Below the pieces are notes generated by a model, which saw only the letters and a program-made list of their open reading frames with translations, was not told where the DNA came from and searched no databases. A DNA stretch of 43,671 nt from Bacteroidetes bacterium GWF2_33_38. GTDB taxonomy: Bacteria; Bacteroidota; Bacteroidia; Bacteroidales; GWF2-33-38. The DNA lies in the NCBI GenBank assembly GCA_001769505.1, contig MEOF01000004.1:1-43671 (forward strand), read 5' to 3'. A program made the position numbers and the translations under genes. Position 1 is the first letter of the stretch. Each line of letters begins with the position of its first letter. Shown here one piece after another: positions 9,376-18,415 of the stretch.

Positions 9376-10683
9376 ATGAAAATAAATATGAAAAAATCTC
9401 TACTTTCTTTAATGGTTTTAGTTTTCTCGATGAGCCAACTTTTTAGTCAAACCGCAACATCAACCGGCAACGGCAATTGGACAAATCCAATGATTTGGGA
9501 TTGTTTTTGCGTACCCACACAAACTTACGATGCTGTAATAACTTCAGATGTTACCTTGAATACCGATTTTGCCATTACAACTGGTTCAATAACAGTAAAC
9601 GCAGGAGCAAGCTTGATGCAAGATGCAACTCAACGCGATTTATGGATTAATGGTGGCGATTTTGTCAATAACGGAACGGTCGATTTAAAGCGAATTTTGA
9701 TGTCTTCGGGCTCGTTTGTAAACAACGATACACTTTATGTTCAGACATTTGCAAATTATTTGAACATGATTAACGATGGTAAAATTTTAAGTGTCGACAG
9801 TTTGTATAACGATGGTACTATTACCAACAACGATTTTATTGACGTTAACACGTTTTACAACGACAACCTAATTAATAATTATGGAGTTTTTGAATATTTA
9901 GACAGTTTGTACAATGCCGGAACTTTCTTAAACGATATAGATGCAACTATTATAGCCGATAGCTGTACAAATGCAGGAATATTCACAAACAATGGGGACA
10001 TAGGTTTTTATGATTTTACAAATCTTGGAACATTTACGAATAATTCGAATTTGACAATGGGTCACGATTTTTTAAACATTGGTACTTTTTTAAATAACGA
10101 TTACGTAAGATGTATTAATAGTACTACTAATGCCGGATATTTTGAAAACATAGATACGGCTTGGTTTGCTATTGACAATAGTTTTTTAAATGCCGATTCC
10201 TTAAATAATGATGCGTGTTTCGTTATAGAAGGAATGCTTTTGATAGGATACAATATGTGGAATTTCGATACCATCAGAGGAACGAATGGAAGCATACAAG
10301 TATATTTAACTACATATAATGCAGGTAATTTCTTGGGCAGTTTTGATTTTTGTGACCTGACTCAAACTGCAACTAGTGAGCCTTTCATAGATGCTAATTT
10401 GGCGTTTATAGATGAAAATATTTCGTATTGTAATTGGAATTCCGTTGAGAATAAATTCAATAATTCGAATATTACGATATTTCCAAATCCAACTACCGAT
10501 GCTCTAAATATTGAACCTTTCGACAATTATCGCCTTGAAATTTATAATGTGCTTGGAGAGTTAATACTTATTTCAAAAAATCAGTCTACCGATGTTTCAA
10601 AACTTATTAGCGGAATTTATTTTGTTAATCTGTTTGATTCGAATGCAAACGTAATTCACAAGACTAAGATTATTAAGAATTAA
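9376..10683 (+). CDS. Secreted repeat protein with T9SS type A sorting domain
   Basis: A 435-aa cargo protein of the type IX secretion system, so expected at the cell surface or outside. The signal peptide is residues 1-25 (ending LFSQ); an alternative ATG four codons on would also serve. After a GNGNWTNPMIWD motif (32-42), residues about 92-290 hold some eleven imperfect repeats with a period of 16-19 residues and a core like GTFxNNG, for example at 96, 114, 149, 203, 220 and 238. This pattern suggests a beta-solenoid stalk. The C-terminal domain (364-435) has ITIFPNPTTDALNIE, LEIYNVLGEL and SGIYFVNLF, which is diagnostic for T9SS. No catalytic motif was seen. It follows the kinase by 57 bp but has its own promoter candidate. 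Confidence 0.9.
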   Translation: MKINMKKSLLSLMVLVFSMSQLFSQTATSTGNGNWTNPMIWDCFCVPTQTYDAVITSDVTLNTDFAITTGSITVNAGASLMQDATQRDLWINGGDFVNNGTVDLKRILMSSGSFVNNDTLYVQTFANYLNMINDGKILSVDSLYNDGTITNNDFIDVNTFYNDNLINNYGVFEYLDSLYNAGTFLNDIDATIIADSCTNAGIFTNNGDIGFYDFTNLGTFTNNSNLTMGHDFLNIGTFLNNDYVRCINSTTNAGYFENIDTAWFAIDNSFLNADSLNNDACFVIEGMLLIGYNMWNFDTIRGTNGSIQVYLTTYNAGNFLGSFDFCDLTQTATSEPFIDANLAFIDENISYCNWNSVENKFNNSNITIFPNPTTDALNIEPFDNYRLEIYNVLGELILISKNQSTDVSKLISGIYFVNLFDSNANVIHKTKIIKN

Positions 10684-10693
10684 ATACATATAG

Positions 10694-10733
10694 GCATTGA
10701 CTTTTAAGGGCTTTCTGCAATAAAAGTCAATGC
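10694..10733. terminator. Bidirectional terminator between the T9SS gene and recQ
   Basis: A 13-bp perfect stem (10694-10706 with 10721-10733, GCATTGACTTTTA and its complement) closes a 14-nt loop. It fills the whole 50-bp gap between the two convergent genes and abuts the recQ stop codon. The T tract inside the stem and the T-rich flank on the plus side suit termination in both directions. Confidence 0.75.
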
Positions 10734-12641
10734 TTATTCTTTCTTCTTCCAGCTTAGCGAACTACCGTCTTTCACAATTTTTCCGTTGTCAATCAACCAT
10801 TTAATGACTTTAATTGCTTTTTCTTCTTTTTCGGGGAACATATCAACAACAGTCTCGAAATCAACCTGTTTTTCTTTAAGTTCCAACTTTAATTTTTCGA
10901 CAAAACCATCGAATTCGTATTGACTTAAATCTAGTTCGTTCCGTTGAGTACAAATATCACACTGTCCACAGCGGTATGCATTTTTTTCGCCGAAATATTC
11001 GAGTAAAATTTTACTTCGGCATTTTGTTGTACTTGTTGCATAATTTACAACAGCTTCGACTTTATCGACAAAGCGTTTTTTCCGAATCTCGTAATTCTCT
11101 TTTGAGATAATCAGCGATTTTTCTTCGAGACGTTCTTCTGTATATATTATTAGTGGTGTTTTTTTTCGTGGAATGTATCGAACTACACCTGCATTATTCA
11201 ATTTTTGTAACAGTTGCCGAATAAGTTCAGTGCTAGTTTTCGATTTTTTCGCAATCTGGTCTTCGTTTATTGGTACAAAATCGTTGAATAAACCAGAGTA
11301 TGTACGTAAAATAAATTTTATAAAATCGTCATATTTTACATTTGCTACTTGAAATTTATACAAATCATCTCGCGACATAGCAAAATGTAGTTTTGAAGGA
11401 TTGTCAATTTCTTCGGTAAGTTCGATGTAACCCTCACGACTTAGTATCTTTAGAGAATTATAAGCACGTAAAATTTCAAATTTGTATTTTTCGCAAAAAT
11501 CCATAATATTAAAATCGTACACCATTCCTTTTCCTGCTCCAATTGGCAGTTGGTAGTAATTACCTAAAGCTATATAAACTCTCTTTATTTCTTCAATTTC
11601 GGGAAAACTGCGTGCAATTCGCTGTTCAACCTTCATTTTATCCGATTTATTGTACAACAAAATGGCGAAGGCTTGTTTTTCGTCTCTACCTGCACGCCCC
11701 GCTTCCTGAAAATAGGCTTCGAGTGAGTCGGGCAAATCTAAATGAACAACAAAACGAACATTGTCTTTATCGATTCCCATTCCAAATGCATTGGTCGAAA
11801 CAATTACTCGACATTCCCCGCTTTTCCAATTTTGTTGTTTTTTGTCTCTAGTTGCAGAATCTAAACCTGCGTGATAATAATCAGCCGAAATTCCATTTTG
11901 CTTCAAAAATTCAGCAGTTTCTTTTGTATTCTTGCGATTTCGGACATATACAATTCCAGTTCCTTTAATGTTAGTCGCAATTTTTAATAAATGTTTAGGT
12001 TTATCTTCCACATTACGAAGTAAATAAACTAAATTTTTGCGTTCAAAACTTTTACTGAATACATTTTTAACCTTAAATTTTAATCGTTCTTGAATGTCTT
12101 CAACTACTTCGGGTGTTGCAGTAGCGGTTAATGCAAGAATCGGAACTTTTGGAAGCATTTCTCGAATCTCGGCTATTTTTAGGTACGATGGTCTAAAATC
12201 GTATCCCCATTGCGAAATGCAATGAGATTCGTCAACAGCAATGAAACTAATTTTCATTTTTTCGAGACGAACTTTAAATAGTTCAGTTCCAAGTCTTTCT
12301 GGAGATAAATATAAAAACTTATAATCGCCGAAAATACAATTGTCTAAGGCAATATCAAGTTCTTCTTTGCTCATTCCCGAATAAATAGCAATAGACTTTA
12401 TTCCACGTTTTTTTAAATTATCAACTTGGTCTTTCATCAAAGCAATGAGAGGTGTAATTACTAAACAAATACCGTCCATTGCCAAAGCCGGAACTTGAAA
12501 AGTTATTGATTTTCCTCCACCGGTAGGCATTAAACCGAGAGTATCGTGTCCTTCATAAACCGATTTAATAATATCTTCCTGAAGTGGTCGAAATCCAGAG
12601 TATCCCCAATATTTTAATAATGTCTGTTGAAAGAGATTCAT
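10734..12641 (-). CDS. recQ: ATP-dependent DNA helicase RecQ
   Basis: A 635-aa 3'-5' DNA helicase of recombinational repair. Motif 0 is FRPLQEDII (17-25), Walker A PTGGGKS (39-45), motif II DESH (137-140) followed by CISQWGYDFRPSY, and motif VI QEAGRAGRDE. The RecQ zinc site (CRSK ... CGQCDIC) is complete near residues 550-575. A short winged-helix-like tail follows and I see no HRDC domain, so it is a compact member of the family. Some Bacteroidota carry several RecQ paralogues, so this may not be the only copy. It is divergent from guaB with a 101-bp shared upstream region. Confidence 0.95.
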   Translation of the reverse strand: MNLFQQTLLKYWGYSGFRPLQEDIIKSVYEGHDTLGLMPTGGGKSITFQVPALAMDGICLVITPLIALMKDQVDNLKKRGIKSIAIYSGMSKEELDIALDNCIFGDYKFLYLSPERLGTELFKVRLEKMKISFIAVDESHCISQWGYDFRPSYLKIAEIREMLPKVPILALTATATPEVVEDIQERLKFKVKNVFSKSFERKNLVYLLRNVEDKPKHLLKIATNIKGTGIVYVRNRKNTKETAEFLKQNGISADYYHAGLDSATRDKKQQNWKSGECRVIVSTNAFGMGIDKDNVRFVVHLDLPDSLEAYFQEAGRAGRDEKQAFAILLYNKSDKMKVEQRIARSFPEIEEIKRVYIALGNYYQLPIGAGKGMVYDFNIMDFCEKYKFEILRAYNSLKILSREGYIELTEEIDNPSKLHFAMSRDDLYKFQVANVKYDDFIKFILRTYSGLFNDFVPINEDQIAKKSKTSTELIRQLLQKLNNAGVVRYIPRKKTPLIIYTEERLEEKSLIISKENYEIRKKRFVDKVEAVVNYATSTTKCRSKILLEYFGEKNAYRCGQCDICTQRNELDLSQYEFDGFVEKLKLELKEKQVDFETVVDMFPEKEEKAIKVIKWLIDNGKIVKDGSSLSWKKKE

Positions 12642-12693
12642 CTAAATGTTAAGATTTGTGAAAAACTGAAATTATTTCTGAATTAATTTATAC

Positions 12694-12701
12694 TATTTTT
12701 G
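12694..12701 (+). promoter_or_regulatory. Candidate -7 box (TATTTTTG) for guaB
   Basis: A perfect TAnnTTTG lies 41 bp before the guaB start in the recQ-guaB divergent gap. No TTTG box stands 19 nt upstream. I saw no riboswitch-like structure between it and the start. Confidence 0.5.
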
Positions 12702-12742
12702 TAAATTGCTGCGATTTTAAAAATACTTAAAAATATTTACAA

Positions 12743-14215
12743 ATGTCATTTTTCGACGATAAAATTATTTCAGAAGGTTTAACTTTTGACGATGTGTTGC
12801 TAGTACCGGCATATTCAGAGGTATTGCCAAGGGAAGTGAACCTAAGCACTAAATTTTCAAAAAATATCCATTTAAATGCTCCAATTGTCTCTGCTGCAAT
12901 GGATACAGTTACAGATGCAGTCATGGCAATTTCGATAGCTCGCGAAGGAGGAATCGGGGTGATTCATAAAAATATGAGCATCGAAGAGCAAGCAAAGCAG
13001 GTAAAAAAAGTGAAGCGAGCTGAGAATGGAATGATTTTCGAACCAATTACCATCAGCAAAGATGCGAAAGTTGGTGATGCTCTTAACTATATGAAAGAGT
13101 ATAAAATTGGTGGCATTCCTGTTGTTGATGAGACCAAAACTTTATTGGGAATTGTTACGAATCGTGATTTACGTTTTCAAACAGATTTTAATCGTCCCAT
13201 TCACGAAGTTATGACATCTGAAAACCTGATAACCACAAATCAATCGATTGATTTATCTAAAGCTTCAGACATTCTTCAACGTCATAAAATCGAAAAACTT
13301 CCTGTAGTTGATAGCGATAACAAACTTATAGGTTTAATCACTTTTAAAGATATTACAAAAGCCAAAGACAGACCAAATTCTTGTAAAGATTCGAAAGGAA
13401 GATTGAGAGTTGCTGCGGCTGTTGGTGTTACCGGTGATACCTTTGACAGAATAAAAGCATTAGTCGAAGCCGATGTAGATGCAATTACAATTGATACTGC
13501 TCACGGACATTCTAAGGGTGTTATTGAAATGCTGAAAAAAGCAAAAAGTGCTTTTCCTCATATTGATTTTATAGCAGGAAATATTGCTACACCTGAAGCT
13601 GCTATTGCATTAGCCGAAGCAGGTGCTGATGCCGTAAAAGTCGGAATTGGTCCAGGTTCAATATGTACAACTCGCATAATTGCAGGAGTTGGAGTACCTC
13701 AATTATCGGCCGTTTACAATGTTGTAAAAGCGTTGGAGGGAACGGGAGTTCCTGTAATTGCTGATGGAGGTATAAGATATTCGGGAGATATTGTAAAAGC
13801 TCTTGCTGCCGGAGCAAGTACTGTTATGGTGGGTTCGTTGTTTGCTGGAGTAGAAGAATCTCCGGGCGAAACCATCATTTTTCAAGGACGAAAATTCAAA
13901 TCGTACCGAGGTATGGGCTCAATTGAAGCTATGCAAAAAGGTTCAAAAGACAGATATTTTCAAGATGTTGAAGACGATGTAAGTAAACTTGTACCAGAAG
14001 GGATTGCTGCCAGAGTTCCTTATAAAGGTGTTTTAAGTGAAGTTTATTATCAATTAATAGGTGGACTTCGTGCCGGAATGGGTTATTGTGGAGCCGAGAA
14101 TATAGGTAAATTAAATAAAGCAAAATTCATGAGAATAACCAATGCAGGAATTACTGAAAGTCATCCGCACGATGTTACCATTACTCGCGAAGCACCAAAT
14201 TATAGTAGAGAATAA
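12743..14215 (+). CDS. guaB: IMP dehydrogenase GuaB
   Basis: Oxidises IMP to XMP with NAD, the first committed step of GMP synthesis. The 490-aa length is standard. The TIM barrel is interrupted at about residues 95-208 by two CBS domains. The catalytic loop is GPGSICTTR with C308, and the flap carries the R424-x-x-Y427 pair in ARVPY. The phosphate-binding DGGIRYSGD and [13 protein letters not shown] are complete. The ATG at 12743 gives the expected N-terminus ([12 protein letters not shown] from residue 11). Five genes follow on the same strand with gaps of 20 bp or less, so it heads a likely operon with the folding factors. Confidence 0.98.
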   Translation: MSFFDDKIISEGLTFDDVLLVPAYSEVLPREVNLSTKFSKNIHLNAPIVSAAMDTVTDAVMAISIAREGGIGVIHKNMSIEEQAKQVKKVKRAENGMIFEPITISKDAKVGDALNYMKEYKIGGIPVVDETKTLLGIVTNRDLRFQTDFNRPIHEVMTSENLITTNQSIDLSKASDILQRHKIEKLPVVDSDNKLIGLITFKDITKAKDRPNSCKDSKGRLRVAAAVGVTGDTFDRIKALVEADVDAITIDTAHGHSKGVIEMLKKAKSAFPHIDFIAGNIATPEAAIALAEAGADAVKVGIGPGSICTTRIIAGVGVPQLSAVYNVVKALEGTGVPVIADGGIRYSGDIVKALAAGASTVMVGSLFAGVEESPGETIIFQGRKFKSYRGMGSIEAMQKGSKDRYFQDVEDDVSKLVPEGIAARVPYKGVLSEVYYQLIGGLRAGMGYCGAENIGKLNKAKFMRITNAGITESHPHDVTITREAPNYSRE

Positions 14216-14225
14216 AAAAATAAAT

Positions 14226-16184
14226 ATGATTATGAATAAATTATTAGCAATTATTGTTTTTGTAGTTACCTATACAAATTTATTTTGCCAAGATAACAAT
14301 GCAATCCTTTTAACCATTGGCGATAAACAGATTACAAAAGGAGAGTTTGAACGGATTTACAGAAAAAATAGTAATGTTGAAAATGCTGACCAAAAATCGG
14401 TGGAAGACTATCTTGAACTGTTTATCAATTTCAAATTGAAAGTTATTGAAGCCGAAAAATTAGGTTTAGACACAAGCAGGAGTTTTAAAAACGAACTTTC
14501 GGGTTATCGCAAGCAATTGGCAAAGCCTTATTTAACAGATAAAAATGCCGATGAAAAAATTCTTAGAGAAGCTTATGAACGTATGTTGTTAGATTTACGT
14601 GCAAGCCATATATTAATTAAAATAGAAGAGGGAAGTGATACGGTACTTGCATACAACAAAGCACTTAAAATTCGTAAACGGCTGTTAGCTGGCGAGGACT
14701 TTGAAAAAATCGCAAAAGAAGTTTCCGACGACCCTTCGGCAGCATCAAATGGTGGAGATTTAGGATATTTTACCGTTTTTCAAATGGTTTATCCCTTTGA
14801 ATCGGCTGCTTACAAGTTAAATATTGGAGAAATTTCAAATCCTGTTAAAACTCAATTTGGATATCATATTTTGAAATTAACGGATAAACGTAATGCAAAA
14901 GGACAAATAAAAGTTGCACATATCATGAGAGCAATCCCAAAAAATGCTACTCAAGAAACCATTGATGAAATTAAAAAAGAAATATTTGATATTTCTACTA
15001 AAATCAAATCAGGAGAAGATTTTGTCGAATTGGCTAAAACACATTCGGATGATAAAGGCTCGGCTGTGCAAGGTGGAATTTTACCTTGGTTTGGAACAGG
15101 TCGAATGGTTCCTGAATTTGAAACAGCAGCCTATGGAATCGAAAATATTGGCGATGTATCTGAGCCTGTTCAAACATCTTTCGGTTGGCATATTATTAAA
15201 TTAATCGACCGAAAATCAATTGGAACTTTTGAAGAAGTTCAAGCCGATTTAAAAACGAAAGTACTCAAAGATTCTCGCTCTGATTATAGCCGAAAAACAT
15301 TAATCGCTGAACTAAAAACGGAATATAAATTTACCGAAAACAGAAATGATTTTGCGATGGTCAAAAAAATTGTTGACGAATCAATTTTCGAAGGAAAATG
15401 GCAAGCTCCCGATACAAAAAACATGAGCAAAATTATTTTTAGCTTTGCTGATAAAAAATACACACAAGCCGATTTTGTAAATCGTTTAGCAACAGCTCAA
15501 AAGAAAACAAAAGTTATTCCGTTGAATGATTTTATAAATCAACAATTTGAAGCCTATATCGAAGATGAACTACTTGATTATGAAGAAGGAATTTTGGAGA
15601 AAAAGCACGACGATTTTAGATATTTAATGAACGAATATCACGATGGTATTCTACTTTTTGAACTTACCGATAAAACTGTTTGGACAAAAGCGGTAAAAGA
15701 TACTGCCGGATTAGATAAATTTCACAATGAAAATAAAATGAATTATATGTGGGATGCTCGAGTTGATGCATCAATGTACACTTGTGTAAATTCAGAAATT
15801 GCCGCTAAAGTTCGAAAACTTGCAGAAGCAAGACTCAAAAAAGGATACACAGCTGACGAAATGGCTGCGAAATTTGTGAAAATTTCTCAAAATAGAGATA
15901 CTTTAAAAGTTGATTTGGAAGATAAAGTTTACAATAAAGGAGATAATAAAATTATTGACTCTGTTGAATGGACAGTAGGTTTAAAACCTGACGTGAAGAA
16001 AGACGATAAAATTGTTGTTGTTTCGATAAACAAGTTGATTCCGCCGACACCAAAAACACTTCAAGAAGCAAAAGGATTGGTTACTGCTGATTATCAAACA
16101 TATTTAGAGAAAGAATGGATTAAATCCTTACGTGATAAGTATTCGTTTAATGTGAATAAAGAAGTTCTTTCAACAATAAAATAA
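14226..16184 (+). CDS. Periplasmic peptidyl-prolyl isomerase with two parvulin domains
   Basis: A 652-aa exported folding factor. The open frame extends back into guaB, but the ATG at 14226 (or 14232, two codons on) gives a proper signal peptide, LLAIIVFVVTYTNLFCQ. An N-terminal SurA/PrsA-like helical region is followed by two parvulin domains, about 124-222 (RASHILIKI ... GGDLGYF ... TQFGYHILKL) and 228-330 (KVAHIMRAI ... GGILPWFG ... TSFGWHIIKL). Residues 350-652 are a second long extension with no recognised domain. It lies 10 bp after guaB and 14 bp before the next gene. With SurA downstream it probably serves outer-membrane protein folding. Confidence 0.92.
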   Translation: MIMNKLLAIIVFVVTYTNLFCQDNNAILLTIGDKQITKGEFERIYRKNSNVENADQKSVEDYLELFINFKLKVIEAEKLGLDTSRSFKNELSGYRKQLAKPYLTDKNADEKILREAYERMLLDLRASHILIKIEEGSDTVLAYNKALKIRKRLLAGEDFEKIAKEVSDDPSAASNGGDLGYFTVFQMVYPFESAAYKLNIGEISNPVKTQFGYHILKLTDKRNAKGQIKVAHIMRAIPKNATQETIDEIKKEIFDISTKIKSGEDFVELAKTHSDDKGSAVQGGILPWFGTGRMVPEFETAAYGIENIGDVSEPVQTSFGWHIIKLIDRKSIGTFEEVQADLKTKVLKDSRSDYSRKTLIAELKTEYKFTENRNDFAMVKKIVDESIFEGKWQAPDTKNMSKIIFSFADKKYTQADFVNRLATAQKKTKVIPLNDFINQQFEAYIEDELLDYEEGILEKKHDDFRYLMNEYHDGILLFELTDKTVWTKAVKDTAGLDKFHNENKMNYMWDARVDASMYTCVNSEIAAKVRKLAEARLKKGYTADEMAAKFVKISQNRDTLKVDLEDKVYNKGDNKIIDSVEWTVGLKPDVKKDDKIVVVSINKLIPPTPKTLQEAKGLVTADYQTYLEKEWIKSLRDKYSFNVNKEVLSTIK

Positions 16185-16198
16185 TTATTATAATCTTT

Positions 16199-17044
16199 AT
16201 GGTTCAAAAACTCGGAATACTTGTACTTATTGCAATACTATATATAGCCTGCGGTACAAGTTCCGACAATAATAAAGATATAATTGCCAGCATAAATAGC
16301 GAACAACTTTTACGAATCGATGTTGTATCAAAAATTCCTTATAACTTAAAAGGAAACGACAGTGTTGCATTTGCCAAAAATTATGTTCAAAAATGGATAA
16401 AAAGCAATTTGATTCTCGAAAGAGCCAAAATGAATTTATCCGACGAAATGACCGAAATAGACAATCAGGTTGAAGAGTATAGAAATTCGTTAATTATTTA
16501 CAATTACGAGCAAAAACTTTTAAAAGAAAAATTTGATTCAACTGTTTCTGAAAATGAAATTAATGAATATTATGATAAATTTTCTGATGAGTTTAAACTT
16601 GATTTTAACATAATTAAAGCAATATTTATTAAAATTCCACGTACTGTAAACGACCAATATAAAATTAAAAATTGGATTTGGTCAGGAAAAGACGAACAGA
16701 TGAAAGATTTAGAAGCTTTTTGTATAGAATATGCCGAGGAATACCATTTCGCAGACGAATGGGTTAGGCTCGACGATATTTTGGATAAAATTCCAACTGT
16801 AGTTCCAAATCAAGTTCAGTTTTTAGCGTACTATAAAAACATCGATACTCAGGATTCGCTATATAAATACTATGTAAATATTAAAGAGTATAAACTAATT
16901 GATGAAAAACCTCCGGTAAAATTTGTTGCCGACAAAATTCAACTGATAATACTCAACAAACGAAAACTTGAAATGTTAAAACGAATTGAAAATAGTATTT
17001 ACGAAAACGCATTACGAAATAACGACTTTACAATATATGAATAA
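16199..17044 (+). CDS. SurA-N-like lipoprotein without an isomerase domain
   Basis: A 281-aa lipoprotein; the signal peptide ends in LYIAC with Cys18 lipidated. It is mostly helical and charged. The region about residues 30-140 resembles the N-terminal chaperone module of SurA-type proteins (an ASINSEQLLRIDVV start, then a long helix with LILERAKMN), but no parvulin motif follows, so it would be a pure chaperone or an accessory subunit. It sits between two double-parvulin genes, 14 bp after the first and overlapping surA by 8 bp, which argues for a shared job. The similarity to SurA-N is a judgement from pattern and context. Confidence 0.7.
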   Translation: MVQKLGILVLIAILYIACGTSSDNNKDIIASINSEQLLRIDVVSKIPYNLKGNDSVAFAKNYVQKWIKSNLILERAKMNLSDEMTEIDNQVEEYRNSLIIYNYEQKLLKEKFDSTVSENEINEYYDKFSDEFKLDFNIIKAIFIKIPRTVNDQYKIKNWIWSGKDEQMKDLEAFCIEYAEEYHFADEWVRLDDILDKIPTVVPNQVQFLAYYKNIDTQDSLYKYYVNIKEYKLIDEKPPVKFVADKIQLIILNKRKLEMLKRIENSIYENALRNNDFTIYE

Positions 17045-18395
17045 AATATTTTTAATACTTCCCTTAGGCTTAATTCTCTTTTTATGCATTCATAAATCAG
17101 CTGTTGCACAGGAAAATAAAGTAGTTGACCAAATTGTTGCAGTTGTCGGTGGCAAAGTGATTTTATTGTCAGAAATCGAAAATCAGCATCAACAACTCAA
17201 AGCACAGGGGTATGAATCGGCAAGCGATATGAAATGCGAAATACTTGAAGATTTATTATATCAAAAACTATTGATAAATCAAGCAGAACTCGATAGTATC
17301 GAAGTTACTCACAAAGAAGTAGAAGATGCTCTCGATAGCCGATTCCGTTATTTTATTTCGCAAATTGGCTCGGTCGAAAAATTAGAAGAATATTTTAATA
17401 AAACAATTGTTGAGATGAAAGAAGATTTCAGACAAGATATTAAAGACCAGCTTCTTTCACAAAAAATGCAAAGTAAAATTACCGAAGAAGTCAAAATTAC
17501 ACCTTCCGAAGTCAGAAACTTTTTCAAAGACATTCCTCAAGATAGCATTCCATTTATAAATACCGAGATAGAACTAGCTCATATTATGATAAACCCTAAA
17601 ATTTCGGACGAAGAAAAAGAGCTGGTTAAAGAACGACTAAAAGGATTTCGCGACAGAATTATGAACGGAGACAAATTTACAACTATAGCCGTTTTGTATT
17701 CCGAAGATCCAGGTTCATCGAAAAACGGAGGGGAATTGGGCTTGGTTTCTCGAAAAGATTTAGTTCCTGAATTTGCAGCTGTTGCTTTTAACTTACAAGA
17801 AAACGAAGTTTCTCGAATAGTCGAAACACAATACGGATACCATGTTATTCAATTGATCGAAAAGAGAGGCGAAATGGTAAATGTGCGACATATTTTGCTC
17901 ACCCCGAAGGTTTCGATTGCCGAAAAATTAAGAGTAAAACAAAAACTTGACTCAATTGCTTCCGCAATCCGCAACAACTCAATAACATTTGAAGAAGCTG
18001 CTGAAAAATATTCGGAAGATAACGACACAAAATTTAGTGGAGGAAACATGTTTAATCCATATAATGGAACTTCGAAGTTTGAAACAAATCAACTAGACCC
18101 ATCGACATATTATGCAATTAATAGTTTGAAAATCAACGAAATATCAAACACCATCGAGGCAAAAGACTTAGGTGGAAAATCGGTTTACAAAATTGTTAAA
18201 CTAAAATCGAAATCCATACCCCATAAAGCAAATCTAACCGACGACTATCAACGAATACAGGATTTGGCAATGGAAAATAAAAAACAAGATATTATAAATA
18301 AATGGACACTGAAACAACGTGCTTCAACGTATATTCAAATCGATAAATCGTATATAAATTGTAATTTTAGATTAGCGGGCTGGGGAAAAAATTAG
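17037..18395 (+). CDS. surA: Periplasmic chaperone and isomerase SurA
   Basis: A 452-aa protein when started at the ATG at 17037; the longer open frame lies within the previous gene. The signal peptide is residues 1-25 (ending AVAQ). The SurA N-terminal domain begins VVDQIVAVVGGKVILLSEI (29-47), as in the family. Two parvulin domains follow, about 179-278 (IELAHIMINP ... NGGELGLVSRKDLVPEF ... TQYGYHVIQLIEKR) and 282-390 (NVRHILLTP onward). The second domain has an aberrant centre (FSGGNMFNPYN) and may be inactive. The gene overlaps its neighbour by 8 bp, which suggests coupled translation. The role is delivery of outer-membrane proteins to the BAM machinery. Confidence 0.92.
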   Translation: MNKIFLILPLGLILFLCIHKSAVAQENKVVDQIVAVVGGKVILLSEIENQHQQLKAQGYESASDMKCEILEDLLYQKLLINQAELDSIEVTHKEVEDALDSRFRYFISQIGSVEKLEEYFNKTIVEMKEDFRQDIKDQLLSQKMQSKITEEVKITPSEVRNFFKDIPQDSIPFINTEIELAHIMINPKISDEEKELVKERLKGFRDRIMNGDKFTTIAVLYSEDPGSSKNGGELGLVSRKDLVPEFAAVAFNLQENEVSRIVETQYGYHVIQLIEKRGEMVNVRHILLTPKVSIAEKLRVKQKLDSIASAIRNNSITFEEAAEKYSEDNDTKFSGGNMFNPYNGTSKFETNQLDPSTYYAINSLKINEISNTIEAKDLGGKSVYKIVKLKSKSIPHKANLTDDYQRIQDLAMENKKQDIINKWTLKQRASTYIQIDKSYINCNFRLAGWGKN

Positions 18396-18415
18396 TTGTA
18401 TTCAATAAACGGAAT

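Noticed and set aside
11543-11851. A 102-codon open frame opposite recQ
   Set aside because: Antisense to the conserved helicase core and without recognisable features.
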